Shown here: positions 9,817 through 18,965 of the stretch, piece by piece
Numbering within the stretch: the stretch's first letter is position 1
Layout: each line of letters starts with the position of its first letter
Origin: Prochlorothrix hollandica PCC 9006 = CALU 1027
GTDB lineage: Bacteria; Cyanobacteriota; Cyanobacteriia; Prochlorotrichales; Prochlorotrichaceae
Length of the DNA: 64,000 bases
Direction of reading: 5' to 3'
Assembly (NCBI RefSeq): GCF_000332315.1
Contig: NZ_KB235933.1
Span: forward strand, 933,290 to 997,289
Position numbers and translations under genes: made by a program
The notes under the pieces: generated by a model
What the model was told of the DNA's origin: nothing
The model's input: the letters and a program-made list of their open reading frames with translations, nothing else
The model's database searches: none

Positions 9817-12801
9817 ATGGTAGCTACTGGGTCTAATGCTGGTGTGGGAGCAGAGAGGAGTGGGCAGCTTGGGCCGGGGCTGGAAGCGCTGATTCAGCAA
9901 GGCAAAGCTTTGGAGAAGGGGGAGCAATATGATCAGGCGTTGGTAGTGTTGGAACAAGCGGTTGCTTTAGCGCCAAACTGTGAAGAGGTTACGACAGCAT
10001 ATCGAAAGGCTGTCTCGCACTATACAAAGAAGCTGGCACGTCAGCAGCAACACCAGAAAGCGTATGAGATTTTAGACCATGCTCTAATAGTGTTGCCCAA
10101 CAACTGTATTCTTCTCAATAGTTATGGTAATGCAGCCGCCAGAGCCGGAGATTTCATTAAAGCATTTAAGTTTTTTGAACAAGCTCTCAAGCTCGACGAT
10201 CGTGATGTAATTACTCTCAACAGCTATGCGCAAATTTTAATCAAGCAGGGGAACGAGGAAAAGGCGGCTCAACTGTTTGAACAGTCTCTCAACCTCGACG
10301 ATCGTAATATCATCACTCTCAACAGTTATGCGCAACTTCTGATGAAGCAGGGGAATGAGGAAAGGGCGGCTCAACTGTTTGAAAAATCTCTCAAGCTCGA
10401 CGATCGTAATGTCCTAACTTATATTAGCTACGCGCAACTTCTGATGAAGCAAGGGAATGATGAAAGGGCGGCTCAATTGTTTGAACAAGCTCTCAATCTC
10501 GACGATTGTAATGTTATCACTCTTAATAGCTACGCACAGCTTCTGATGAGGCAAGGGAATGATGAAAGGGCGGCTCAATTGTTTGAACAAGCTCTCAATC
10601 TCGACGATCGTGATGTAATTACTCTCAACAGCTATGCGCAAATTTTAATGAGGCAGGGGAATGAGGAAAGGGCAGCTCAACTGTTTGAAAAAGCTCTCAA
10701 TCTCGACAATTATCATGTGCCAACTCTCAACAGCTATGCGCAATTTCTGATGAGGCAGGGGAATGAGGAAAGGGCAGCTCAACTGTTTGCACAATCTCTT
10801 AATCTCGACGATCGCAATATCCCAACTCTCAACAGGTATGCGCGACTTCTGATGAGACAGGGGAATGAGGAAAGGGCAGCTCAACTGTTTGAACAATCTC
10901 TCAATTTCGACGATCGCAATGTCATCACTCTCAGAAATTATGTTCAGCTACTGATCAAGCAAGGGAATGAGATAAAAGCAAGCCAACTTTTTGAAAGACT
11001 CTCAAGTTTAAACGGTCATGATGTTGTGACTCTGACTCAGTATTCAAAAGTGTTGTCTAAGCGAGGTGACTTTACTCAAGCACTGGTAGTTATAAAACAG
11101 GCGTTAGCATTAGACGATCAAGACATTATCACTCTCACTAGTTATGCTCAGCTTTTAGTCAAGAGTGACTATGATGATCAAGCCGCTCAAATTTTTCAAC
11201 AGGCTCTAGAACTTGATGGAGAGAATATAATTGCTTTAAGTAACTATGCACGTTTATTAGCTAAAAGTGGTTGTAATCAGCAAGCTGCTCAACTGTTTGA
11301 AAAAGCCTTGAAACTCAGTCCTTCCGATATGATTACCTTAGGTCGGTATGCCCAATTCTTAATCAAACAAGGAAACTATCAACAGGCTTGTAATTTATTG
11401 GATCAAGTTGTTGCTAATGAACTTGTTCATTTTTCTAGTCGTGATACCCACGCCTACTCCAGCTTCAAACACGCCCAAACCCTTGAAGCCGCAGGCCGCT
11501 ACCCACAAGCCCTCGATCGACTTCTGAAAATTGATCTCAGTCAACAGCAGCCCTACCATGCCAACATCATCCGTCTTAACCTGGGTAGACTCTACTACCT
11601 CCTGGGGCAAGCCCAAACCGGCCAAGACTATTTCAACACCGCGATCTACCTAGCCGACGATCCCGACCAAACCCGCCTCTACGCTGCCCGCAGCCTCCTC
11701 GTCCATCGCCTCGATCTGGATACCGCCATCGACCTCCTCCAAAGCATCGATGAAGATTCCCCCCGCTACGCCAACGCCCGCCATACCATTGCTCTCAACG
11801 CCTCTGCCCAAACCGCCTATGGTCTCTTCAGTGAACCCAATCAAAGCGGCATCGACCCCGAACTGCTCTATCGGGCCATGTACCACAAAATCGGTAATGA
11901 AGTTGCCATCCTCAAAAGCATCGCCCAACGGTTACTGCGAAAAATCCAAGGTGAGCATCCCCTCGTGGCTGAAATTGTCGCCAACCTTGATACAATGCAA
12001 GCCAGCATCATCCAAGAACGCAGCAGCCAACAAGCCGCGATCGAGCAACTCTCCAGCCCTAACTATACAAAAACACTCCAAATTATCGCTGAAACCGCCC
12101 ATAACGTCTCCGATTGGGTCAACAATGAACTGGCCGTCATCGAGTCCAAAACCCGCCGCGCCCTCCGCAAACTCGACTCCAAAAGTCCCCATGCTGACCA
12201 CTTCAACCGCCTTCTCTACCAACTTGAATTGACCCAAGCCGCCCTCAGCGATCTCAAATCCATCAGCGAGGGAATGCCGATCCAACATCGCCGCTTTCCC
12301 GTCTGTCGCCTCTTTGAAAAATGGCAACCGGAACACTGGTCTAGCACCCCCCGCATCCAAAAAGCTAGAGTTCGGCTTTTTATTGACAATCCCGACTCAG
12401 AATTTGATGGGGACGAGGAAAAAATCAAAAGCATTCTCAACGAATTGGTGGAAAACTCCCTCAAGCACAATGCCAACCATCGGGATCTGCTGATTCGGAT
12501 TTACTCACGGGATCTGCTCAATCCCACTGACATTGCTGCTCCCACTATCCCCGGCGATCGGCGCTATCTTTATCTCCAATTTATTGACAACGGGCAGGGC
12601 ATTCCCCAAGATAAAAAAGACTGGATTTTCCAACCACTACATACCACCTCTTCGGATGAGAAGGGCAGCGGTTTGGGTCTTTTCATTATTCGTAAGACAA
12701 TTCAACAAATGGGCGGCTTTATTCAAGAAGTTGGCGAACCGGATCAAGGGGTTCGCTTCCAAATCTATCTGCCCTATCCCTCTGATTCAGATATCCCCTA
12801 G
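9817..12801 (+). CDS. TPR-repeat sensor histidine kinase
   Basis: A soluble kinase of 994 residues. Residues from about 20 to 600 are TPR motifs of 34 residues; nine central copies (10189-10990) are nearly identical in DNA with a 102-bp period (QGNEERAAQLFEQSLNLDDR). A second helical region follows, then a phosphoacceptor-like helix (MYHKIGNEVAILKSIAQRLL, near 687). The C-terminal HATPase has an N-box (LNELVENSLKHNAN), a G1-box (FIDNGQGIP) and a G2-box (GSGLGLFIIRKT). The ATG at 9817 has GGGGGAAG about 6 nt upstream; the open frame to 9769 lacks such support. The stop is 26 nt before the next gene, a receiver protein, so the two are a probable cognate pair. Confidence 0.88.
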   Translation: MVATGSNAGVGAERSGQLGPGLEALIQQGKALEKGEQYDQALVVLEQAVALAPNCEEVTTAYRKAVSHYTKKLARQQQHQKAYEILDHALIVLPNNCILLNSYGNAAARAGDFIKAFKFFEQALKLDDRDVITLNSYAQILIKQGNEEKAAQLFEQSLNLDDRNIITLNSYAQLLMKQGNEERAAQLFEKSLKLDDRNVLTYISYAQLLMKQGNDERAAQLFEQALNLDDCNVITLNSYAQLLMRQGNDERAAQLFEQALNLDDRDVITLNSYAQILMRQGNEERAAQLFEKALNLDNYHVPTLNSYAQFLMRQGNEERAAQLFAQSLNLDDRNIPTLNRYARLLMRQGNEERAAQLFEQSLNFDDRNVITLRNYVQLLIKQGNEIKASQLFERLSSLNGHDVVTLTQYSKVLSKRGDFTQALVVIKQALALDDQDIITLTSYAQLLVKSDYDDQAAQIFQQALELDGENIIALSNYARLLAKSGCNQQAAQLFEKALKLSPSDMITLGRYAQFLIKQGNYQQACNLLDQVVANELVHFSSRDTHAYSSFKHAQTLEAAGRYPQALDRLLKIDLSQQQPYHANIIRLNLGRLYYLLGQAQTGQDYFNTAIYLADDPDQTRLYAARSLLVHRLDLDTAIDLLQSIDEDSPRYANARHTIALNASAQTAYGLFSEPNQSGIDPELLYRAMYHKIGNEVAILKSIAQRLLRKIQGEHPLVAEIVANLDTMQASIIQERSSQQAAIEQLSSPNYTKTLQIIAETAHNVSDWVNNELAVIESKTRRALRKLDSKSPHADHFNRLLYQLELTQAALSDLKSISEGMPIQHRRFPVCRLFEKWQPEHWSSTPRIQKARVRLFIDNPDSEFDGDEEKIKSILNELVENSLKHNANHRDLLIRIYSRDLLNPTDIAAPTIPGDRRYLYLQFIDNGQGIPQDKKDWIFQPLHTTSSDEKGSGLGLFIIRKTIQQMGGFIQEVGEPDQGVRFQIYLPYPSDSDIP

Positions 12802-12827
12802 TCTCTCCAGGAGTGCAACACCCAACA

Positions 12828-13916
12828 ATGTCAAAAGCAGATGTCCACATTTTCGCCATTGAAGACAGTCCCCGCTACCTGGAGGAACTCCTAGAATGGC
12901 TCCGAGACTTCGGCTATAGCAATATTCTGACTGCTACTACCGCCCCAGAAGCCCAAGAGAAATTGGATCCCGCCAAACATAGGGTTTGTGATGTCATTAT
13001 TGCCGATATGCGTCTCGGTAAAGACGACAGCGGTGGTTTTGCGATTCTAGATTGGGTGAAAGCCCAAAACCTCTCAGCCGTCGTGATTATCCTCACGGCC
13101 AACGCCACTGTCCCCGATTGCCGTCGTGCTTTCCGCAGTGGAGCCTGGGACTACATCGCCAAAGATGCCCCTGGTAATAATTTTGAAGATTTAGATCAGT
13201 CTATTGAAGCTGCGATCGCCTACCTCAATCGTTGGGGCAGTCAGCCCAACCAACAATGGTTTAGTGAACATCAAACTGAACTGGAAAACCAATATTGGGG
13301 CCAGTGGTTGGCGATCGCGAACCAAACCGTCATCGAAACCGCAGATACCCAACAGGAACTGGAACAACGCCTCGAAGAACGCAAACTGCGCCGCTTTACC
13401 GTCACTCTTAAACAAATCGGTGACTTCCGCCCCATCAAGAATCTGATTCAGGAGTCCGAGCGCGAAGATCTGGAGTTCAAAAGTAGTTTTCAGTGGGATG
13501 TGCGGGAAAACAAGCAAAATAAAGATCTGTGCATTGCTGTTCTCAAGACGATCGCTGCTTTTCTCAATACCAAAGGCGGCACCCTCTTAATTGGCGTTGA
13601 AGATGATGGCACCCTATGTGGTTTAGCCTCAGATCTCAGTTGTTTCAGTACGACACCCACCCTTGATCAGTTTGAACGACATCTACGCCAGACCATTAGT
13701 AATGCGATCGGTGCGAAATTTTTGCCCTATCTGTTTATTCGTTGTGAGAACTTAGACGGTAAAGATATTTGTGCTGTATACGTCCGACCTGCCCCCATGC
13801 CCGCTTTTCTGAAGGCTAAACCTTCCCATTCTGATGTCACTTTTTTCATCCGACCGGGCAACGAGACCAAAGCCCTGACGATCCCTGAATGCTATGACTA
13901 CTGGAGTCAGAAATGA
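12828..13916 (+). CDS. Response regulator with AlbA_2 (Schlafen-type) output domain
   Basis: 362 residues. The N-terminal receiver (1-130) has acidic residues IEDSP, the phosphoacceptor D60 in VIIADMRL, the LTANA threonine and the YIAKDAP lysine. A helical linker (135-205) leads to an AlbA_2 domain, marked by EREDLEFKSSFQWD and the signature FLNTKGGTLLIGVEDDGT. AlbA_2/Schlafen domains are nucleic-acid-associated, found in putative transcription factors, helicases and RNases. It follows the TPR kinase in the same direction. AGGAG at 12809-12813 precedes the ATG; a GTG at 12813 is the alternative start. Receiver plus AlbA_2 is an uncommon output combination, and whether it acts as regulator or nuclease is unknown. 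Confidence 0.85.
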   Translation: MSKADVHIFAIEDSPRYLEELLEWLRDFGYSNILTATTAPEAQEKLDPAKHRVCDVIIADMRLGKDDSGGFAILDWVKAQNLSAVVIILTANATVPDCRRAFRSGAWDYIAKDAPGNNFEDLDQSIEAAIAYLNRWGSQPNQQWFSEHQTELENQYWGQWLAIANQTVIETADTQQELEQRLEERKLRRFTVTLKQIGDFRPIKNLIQESEREDLEFKSSFQWDVRENKQNKDLCIAVLKTIAAFLNTKGGTLLIGVEDDGTLCGLASDLSCFSTTPTLDQFERHLRQTISNAIGAKFLPYLFIRCENLDGKDICAVYVRPAPMPAFLKAKPSHSDVTFFIRPGNETKALTIPECYDYWSQK

Positions 13917-13960
13917 CCGGCAAAATCGTAGCGGTGGGTAGCGAAATGTGCCCGATTTGC

Positions 13961-14866
13961 TTAAGCGGCTTGTTCTAAGTCGAGGCGGGTGAAGTGTTTG
14001 ACTAGCTTGATTAGTTGGGTTTCATAGTTATTTTCCTCCAGTTGCATCATCGTGGCATGGGCCAAATCTAAAACCCGGTTGAACTTGAGGTGCCAAATAG
14101 ACGACTGACAGCGGTGGAGCCGTTCCAGGAACGGTTGGCCGAGACTGTTGCCGATCGCCCGATCGCTCTCGCTCGTCACCAACAAAGCCGGGGGCGATTG
14201 ACCTTGGCTGGCTTGACTGAGCACCGTTTCCCCCAACTCAAAAAACAGTTCCAAACTGCGTTGACTGAAGCCACTGTAACAAGGCAGAGGAATAGCTTTG
14301 CGGGGCGTAATCCAGTGGTAATACTGCTGTTGGGCCTGGGCAAACAGATCGATCGTGCCTTGGCTGTCGGGCCAATAGGGAGCCAGGAGCAGCGATCGGT
14401 CGATCTGGCTGGGATAGGCCAAACTGAGCCAAGTGGCCAAGGTGCCCCCGCTACCAATGCCCCCCACGATTAACTGGCGACCTAACACCCGCGATCGCTT
14501 CAACCAGCGCACCGCAAAATCCTGGTAATCCCCCTGGGAGGTGGGCAAAGGCGGCGGATTCTGGGCATTCCAGCGTCCTGCCAGACCATGACCGGGCAGC
14601 AGGGGCACCAGCACGTTATAGCCATCCTGAAACAGGGCATGGGCGATGCGGGCAAACTGGTAGGGGGCGGCGGTGAACCCATGGAACAACAGCAGAACCT
14701 TGCCCGTGGGACGGTTGTGGCAAAAGAAGAGGGATCGACACTGTTCATTGCGCAGGGGTAGCTCCGCTTCCTTGGCGCGGGCTTCTTCAATGAGGGCTTG
14801 GGTGATTTGGGAATAGTCGAATTTCATAGGGGTGCGGCGGCGATCGGGCAGGGAAGAATCCGCCAT
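13961..14866 (-). CDS. Alpha/beta-hydrolase family protein
   Basis: 301 residues with an alpha/beta-hydrolase layout. An oxyanion-side motif LLLFHGFTAAPYQF and GHGLAGRWN precede the probable nucleophile serine in GGIGSGGTLATWL, where the usual first glycine of GxSxG is isoleucine. The probable acid is in TSESDRAIG and the histidine in DLAHATMM. It resembles carboxylesterase/lysophospholipase-like proteins; the substrate is unknown. The start at 14866 is favoured because AGGAAG lies 8 nt upstream. A second ATG at 14827 is possible. It is convergent with the response regulator, 44 bp apart. Confidence 0.8.
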   Translation of the reverse strand: MADSSLPDRRRTPMKFDYSQITQALIEEARAKEAELPLRNEQCRSLFFCHNRPTGKVLLLFHGFTAAPYQFARIAHALFQDGYNVLVPLLPGHGLAGRWNAQNPPPLPTSQGDYQDFAVRWLKRSRVLGRQLIVGGIGSGGTLATWLSLAYPSQIDRSLLLAPYWPDSQGTIDLFAQAQQQYYHWITPRKAIPLPCYSGFSQRSLELFFELGETVLSQASQGQSPPALLVTSESDRAIGNSLGQPFLERLHRCQSSIWHLKFNRVLDLAHATMMQLEENNYETQLIKLVKHFTRLDLEQAA

Positions 14867-14918
14867 GGACGTGGCTTCCTATGCTATTCCCCCAGCCCCA
14901 AGGGGAAGCAGGATAGAG

Positions 14919-14975
14919 CCTCAATTTTTTTACCTCAATTTTTTTTACCTCAATTCTTTTACCTCAATTCTTTTA
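14919..14975. repeat. 14-15-bp tandem repeat
   Basis: Four units of CCTCAATTCTTTTA, the first two with longer T-runs, just upstream of the hydrolase start. T-rich and non-coding. Confidence 0.8.
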
Positions 14976-15124
14976 TCTCCCGATGAACATCCCCCTAGTA
15001 GACTGAGGCTTAAGTTGGCATACCCTAACGACAAACCATGGGGCGCATGTCAGGGTTGGGGGGGTGCATCGTAGGGGCGAAGCATGGGCGGCAAAACTTG
15101 GGGCGATCACCCAGAGAATACCTG

Positions 15125-15196
15125 CGCCCATGCTTCGCCCGTACCCAAAATGGGGGCATTCGCCCATGCTTCGCCCGTACCCAAAATGGGGGCATT
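15125..15196. repeat. 36-bp direct duplication
   Basis: Two consecutive identical 36-bp units beginning CGCCCATGCTTCGCCCGTAC. A related CATGGGCG piece occurs just upstream in opposite orientation near 15080. Confidence 0.85.
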
Positions 15197-15275
15197 GACC
15201 TCCCCTGATTTCAATCCGATCCTGCCCCCCAATGACGAGATGCGCCCCAAACCATGGCCTTAAACAGTTCCCCCT

Positions 15276-15379
15276 CGTTCGTAATAACGACTTCAGTCGT
15301 TCCCCTCCCCGGAGTTACGGGCGAGAGCGACTGAAGTCGCTACTACAAACCTGAGCGACTGAAGTCGCTACTACAAACC
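15276..15379. repeat. R5 repeat cluster
   Basis: Three units of a small palindromic motif: one as TAACGACTTCAGTCGTT and two as GAGCGACTGAAGTCGCTACT followed by ACAAACC. Each has 7-bp arms around a 2-bp centre. The same family recurs at 18452-18616, with a fragment at 47247-47256. Confidence 0.8.
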
Positions 15380-15401
15380 GAAGTTAGGCCGAGACGTTAG
15401 A

Positions 15402-17144
15402 TCAAATTTTGCCTGAGAACCCTTGGCAGTTGAGTTCCCCGGCACAGATCGGTTCTGGGAATGAGAAGCGGTGTAGGATTTCCGGGTGGATTTCGCCGAA
15501 ATGGCCGATGGGTTGCCCCGCCACCACCACCCACGCCGATCGCCCCTGGAGATAAAGAGCCAGATCGCAATCCGCCAAGGTATAGGTAATGTCTAAACCT
15601 TGGAGCAGGGTCTGCACATAGGACTTGGCCTGGGCAAAGGAGGCTTTGGAGCCTAACCGGGCAAACCCCCAATGCATCTCTTCCTGCACGAGACCGGCAG
15701 GTTGGATCAACCCAGGGTTTTGGGGTGGCTCCTGGCTGGCACTGGTCTCTGGTCGTGGTGCCAACCGCTGTAGCACCTCCCCGATTTCATAGATCTGGAT
15801 CGGTTTAGGGGCGGTGATGTGGTGGGCCAAAATATCCAGCAATCCCGGCAGGAGAGTGGTGCGGGTGACGCTGTGGCTTTGGCTCCGGGCATTGGCGGTG
15901 TGGATGGCTTCGCCGGGGAAGCCCTGGAGCAGTTGGGGATCCGTGAGAATATAGCTCTTCACTTCCGTTAGGCCCAGGCGCTGGGAGAATTCCCCAAGGC
16001 GGTGGGCTAGGGTTTTGAGGGGGTTGGGGGTGCCGTTATAAAACTGGAGATGGGAGCGATCGGCCTGCAACTGGTCAATGCCCACCGCCACCAACAAATC
16101 CCCCGCCACATCGCTTTGGCTGAGGATGTCGGTGCGATAGCTGGGCACCTGGACACAATCGCCCCCCTCGCCCCCCGTGACGTGTAGATCCATGCGGGCG
16201 AGGTAACGGTGCAGATCCCCCTTGGCGATAAAGGTGCCCACCACTTCATTGAGAAACTTGGCGGCAAAGGGCACCGGGCGGGGGCAGAGGTTGGGGGTCA
16301 GGTGGGAGCCGTCGGCGGTGATGATGGTGACGGTTTTGACGATCGCGCCCCCATCCAAGACATTGTGGGCGACGATGTTGGCTAATCCCGCTACCCCTTG
16401 GGCCGAAGTACCGGTGACTTCCACTAGGATTCGCTGGGTTTCTCCCGTAATATAGCTTAAGTCAGCCACATTAACCAGGGGTGGAATGCATAAAATGGCT
16501 CCCGCCCCATCCCGCAGGACAGGCAGCAGATCTGGGGTCGGTAGAGGTTGTCCTGGGGGGAAGGTTTGGGCCTGTTCCGTCAGGATTTCTGCGGCGGTGC
16601 GGGGCCGATCGTGGTCCAGGGTCATCAACTGCACCTGATCTCCCGGCACTAAGCCATAGACTAAATCACCTTGGACTTGATCCAAATCATAGAAACCCAG
16701 GGCTAGCTTTTGCCGGTGTCGCCCATGGGTTTGGGTCACCTTGTCCCGGAACTGGAGCAAGGCTTCTAGCCCCTCTGCCCCTAAGCCAGGGGTTTCCACC
16801 ACCAAGGCGGCAATGTGGGGACGTAGGGGGGGAGATTGGGGCAATACCTGAATCGATCGGCCAGACGGAGGGAGGGGGTCGGGGTGCGATCGAGGTTGGC
16901 CATTAGCTTGGCCGTTAGCTTGGCCATTAGCTTGGCCGTTAGCTTGGCTATTATAAATATTCAGGGCACGGGCAAACCCTTCAGGGGCCAGCAAGTCCGG
17001 ACGATCGGCGGTTACCTCCACCTCTAAGCTATGGCCCACCAGGGTGGCATCTAAACCATAGTCAAAGGCTTGTTGCACCAGTTGCTGGGGGCTAGCGGTG
17101 GTCAGGCGACTGAGATAGGCCAGGGGAAAGGTGGCGGTGGGCAT
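15402..17144 (-). CDS. Archaeal/eukaryotic-type phenylalanyl-tRNA synthetase beta-like protein
   Basis: 580 residues, far shorter than the roughly 800-residue bacterial PheT. The order follows archaeal PheT: an N-terminal module (LEVEVTADRPDLLAPEGFAR), a B3/4 region with IPPLVNVADLSYITGETQR and LVEVTGTS, B5 (VQVPSYRTDILSQSDVAGDL), and a catalytic-core-like C-terminal domain. There is no EMAP/tRNA-binding N-terminal domain or anticodon-binding B8 domain. In heterotetrameric PheRS the beta subunit edits Tyr-tRNA(Phe) and supports the alpha subunit, but no alpha subunit is in this window. A tetrapeptide repeat (NGQA, four copies, about residues 69-85) interrupts a loop. Activity and the identity of a partner are inference. 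Confidence 0.75.
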   Translation of the reverse strand: MPTATFPLAYLSRLTTASPQQLVQQAFDYGLDATLVGHSLEVEVTADRPDLLAPEGFARALNIYNSQANGQANGQANGQANGQPRSHPDPLPPSGRSIQVLPQSPPLRPHIAALVVETPGLGAEGLEALLQFRDKVTQTHGRHRQKLALGFYDLDQVQGDLVYGLVPGDQVQLMTLDHDRPRTAAEILTEQAQTFPPGQPLPTPDLLPVLRDGAGAILCIPPLVNVADLSYITGETQRILVEVTGTSAQGVAGLANIVAHNVLDGGAIVKTVTIITADGSHLTPNLCPRPVPFAAKFLNEVVGTFIAKGDLHRYLARMDLHVTGGEGGDCVQVPSYRTDILSQSDVAGDLLVAVGIDQLQADRSHLQFYNGTPNPLKTLAHRLGEFSQRLGLTEVKSYILTDPQLLQGFPGEAIHTANARSQSHSVTRTTLLPGLLDILAHHITAPKPIQIYEIGEVLQRLAPRPETSASQEPPQNPGLIQPAGLVQEEMHWGFARLGSKASFAQAKSYVQTLLQGLDITYTLADCDLALYLQGRSAWVVVAGQPIGHFGEIHPEILHRFSFPEPICAGELNCQGFSGKI

Positions 17145-17532
17145 GGGGGGATTGTAGAGGGGGGCAGGAGGAAAATTACGGTGTTTCCCATCATAAGTTA
17201 CAAAACCTGATTGAAACCTTTATGAATATGTCCGAGTCGGTGGGATCCGCTAAGGTATTTAATAAAGTGGGACATCATACGGAAACGTGGGTGTTGGGAA
17301 ACCATGGGATGAATTCGGGCTGAAAACCCGATACCCTCATTCGGTTTCACCTTGGGATTGACCAACGCCGAAACGTGGGACATGGGACAAACCCATCACG
17401 GTCTCGATTCCCTCTCGCTTCACGATCGGGGTGAGGGCTTGGGTCAAGGCCATTGACGTGTTTTATCCCCTCTTGCTGCGTCTCACTCTTCTCCTCGACT
17501 GAATTCACTAACCCTATACACCCTTTAAATCC
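17145..17532. other. Intergenic region, divergent promoters
   Basis: A 388-bp spacer between two divergently transcribed genes. A 61-codon reverse frame (17198-17383) has no recognisable features and is not called. I see no repeat family or clear promoter motif. Confidence 0.4.
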
Positions 17533-18423
17533 ATGACTGAATCCATTAACGAACTCGTCGATAAACTACCCCAACGCAACATTACCACCATGGCCCTAGA
17601 AGCCTTGGATTTTGTGATACCGGGGGAATGGGACAACACTATTGGCTGGAATAATACCATTACGGTGCTGACCGGTGCCCAGGGCCGCGATGCCATGGCC
17701 ATTAGTGCTAAAGCCATGGAAATCTATGCTAACGAACGCAATGGCTATCAAACCGCCATGTGGTTATATGAAAGTCTCGACAATGCTGATACAGCCCTGG
17801 GGGTGGCGGCCCTGGCGGATAAGGTGGGGGGTCGGATTCCCCTGTTTGGTGGTTTGATCGATCGTCTCACCCCCAAGGCAGATACGGTTCAGTCCTTGGA
17901 TTTAGCCCTGAAAATTGCTGTAGAAGTCATTGCCTACTGCAAAATAAACGGACTGGCGGAGGCTAGCATTGGTAGCTTTACGAATGCTCTGCGCACTGAA
18001 TATAGTGGACCGTCTTTGATCCGGGCTGCTGCTTTGGTCTGCTTTGATGGTTTAGTGCCCCTGGGACCTGATTTCCTTGATGTCATCACCCGCAATTTAA
18101 ATACCTTAGATACGGGTCATCTGAGCAATAATGGTGTTTTCAAAACCGTGAGCCGTGTTATTCCGGGGGGAGGCGTTGACGATAAGTTGAATTTTATTTC
18201 CAATAGTGTGACTGGTGTGCGGGGGTGGATGAGTAATTTGATTACCAGTCGGGGATTGAGTCCCCAAAAGGTCACCGGTAATCTGCAAAAGTTCGTTGAC
18301 ATCAGTGATGATAAGTTGGACTACTTGGCCGCTTTTCTGGACATGAGTACTAATTATTTTGAACACACAGGAACCCAAAGCGTGGCCCGCCACTTAATCC
18401 TCCGTGCCCAACGGGAACTTTAA
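17533..18423 (+). CDS. Conserved hypothetical protein, alpha-helical
   Basis: 296 residues; I do not recognise the family. It is soluble-looking, without signal peptide or membrane segment. It begins MTESINELVDKLPQRNITTM and contains alternating hydrophobic helices, a short glycine-rich turn (VIPGGGVDD) and a C-terminal stretch ending AQREL. Codon use and composition match the chromosomal genes around it. The frame, ATG start and length make it a convincing gene, but its role is unknown. Confidence 0.7.
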   Translation: MTESINELVDKLPQRNITTMALEALDFVIPGEWDNTIGWNNTITVLTGAQGRDAMAISAKAMEIYANERNGYQTAMWLYESLDNADTALGVAALADKVGGRIPLFGGLIDRLTPKADTVQSLDLALKIAVEVIAYCKINGLAEASIGSFTNALRTEYSGPSLIRAAALVCFDGLVPLGPDFLDVITRNLNTLDTGHLSNNGVFKTVSRVIPGGGVDDKLNFISNSVTGVRGWMSNLITSRGLSPQKVTGNLQKFVDISDDKLDYLAAFLDMSTNYFEHTGTQSVARHLILRAQREL

Positions 18424-18451
18424 AGGGTCGGTTCTCACGTTTGCCCATTCT

Positions 18452-18616
18452 TAGTCAGAACTTCAGTCGCTACTACAAACCAGAGCGACTGAAGTCGCTA
18501 TTACAAACCATGAACTTGAGCAGTTCCTCCTCGTTCGTAGTAACGACTTCAGTCGTTGCCCTCCAGAGAGCGACTAAAGTCGCTACTACAAACCAGAGCG
18601 ACTTCAGTCGCTACTA
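18452..18616. repeat. R5 repeat cluster
   Basis: Five R5 motifs (AGCGACTGAAGTCGCT-type, both orientations, some as GACTAAAGTC) separated by ACAAACC linkers. They occupy the gap after the hypothetical gene and stop just before R2 copy B. Confidence 0.8.
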
Positions 18617-18640
18617 GGGTGGCTAAGGTTAGCCTGAGGA

Positions 18641-18935
18641 GTAACTATTCAGGGGGGGAAGAAGTTAATAGGGTTTCAGCCCGACGATCGCCGGTCAGGA
18701 CCGTCTCAAAGGGCTTCAGTTTCCTGGGGAACCCTCGACCTCGGGTAGGGTTCTTGCCCCCGTGCCGACCCTCTTGGCGACCCTCTTGGCGACCCACAGC
18801 CGGGGCAACCACGGGGGGATTGCCCCTACCAAAATCGGGGAATCTGCCAAGGTGAAATAGACCCTCTCAAATCGCCTCAGGTCTGTTTTCTGAAGCCTGA
18901 AACCCTCATTCTCCCGTGACCCCCTGAATAATTAC
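18641..18935 (+). mobile_element. R2 element copy B with 9-bp target duplication
   Basis: Starts GTAACTATTCAGGGGGGG and ends CCCCCTGAATAATTAC. The 9 bp before it, GCCTGAGGA, are repeated exactly after it (18936-18944), the footprint of transposition. The interior matches the other R2 copies; no transposase is encoded. A small internal insertion (a repeated ACCCTCTTGGCG piece) makes it longer than most copies. Confidence 0.88.
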
Positions 18936-18965
18936 GCCTGAGGACATGAACCTTCCTGTGAAGCT

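Noticed and set aside
10189-10990. Dispersed or mobile repeat cluster
   Set aside because: The 102-bp period is an exact 34-codon TPR period within one open frame, so it is protein-repeat expansion.
15402-17144. Ordinary bacterial pheT truncated by mutation
   Set aside because: The frame is intact with start and stop. The domain order and spacing follow the archaeal type throughout rather than being the front part of an 800-residue protein.
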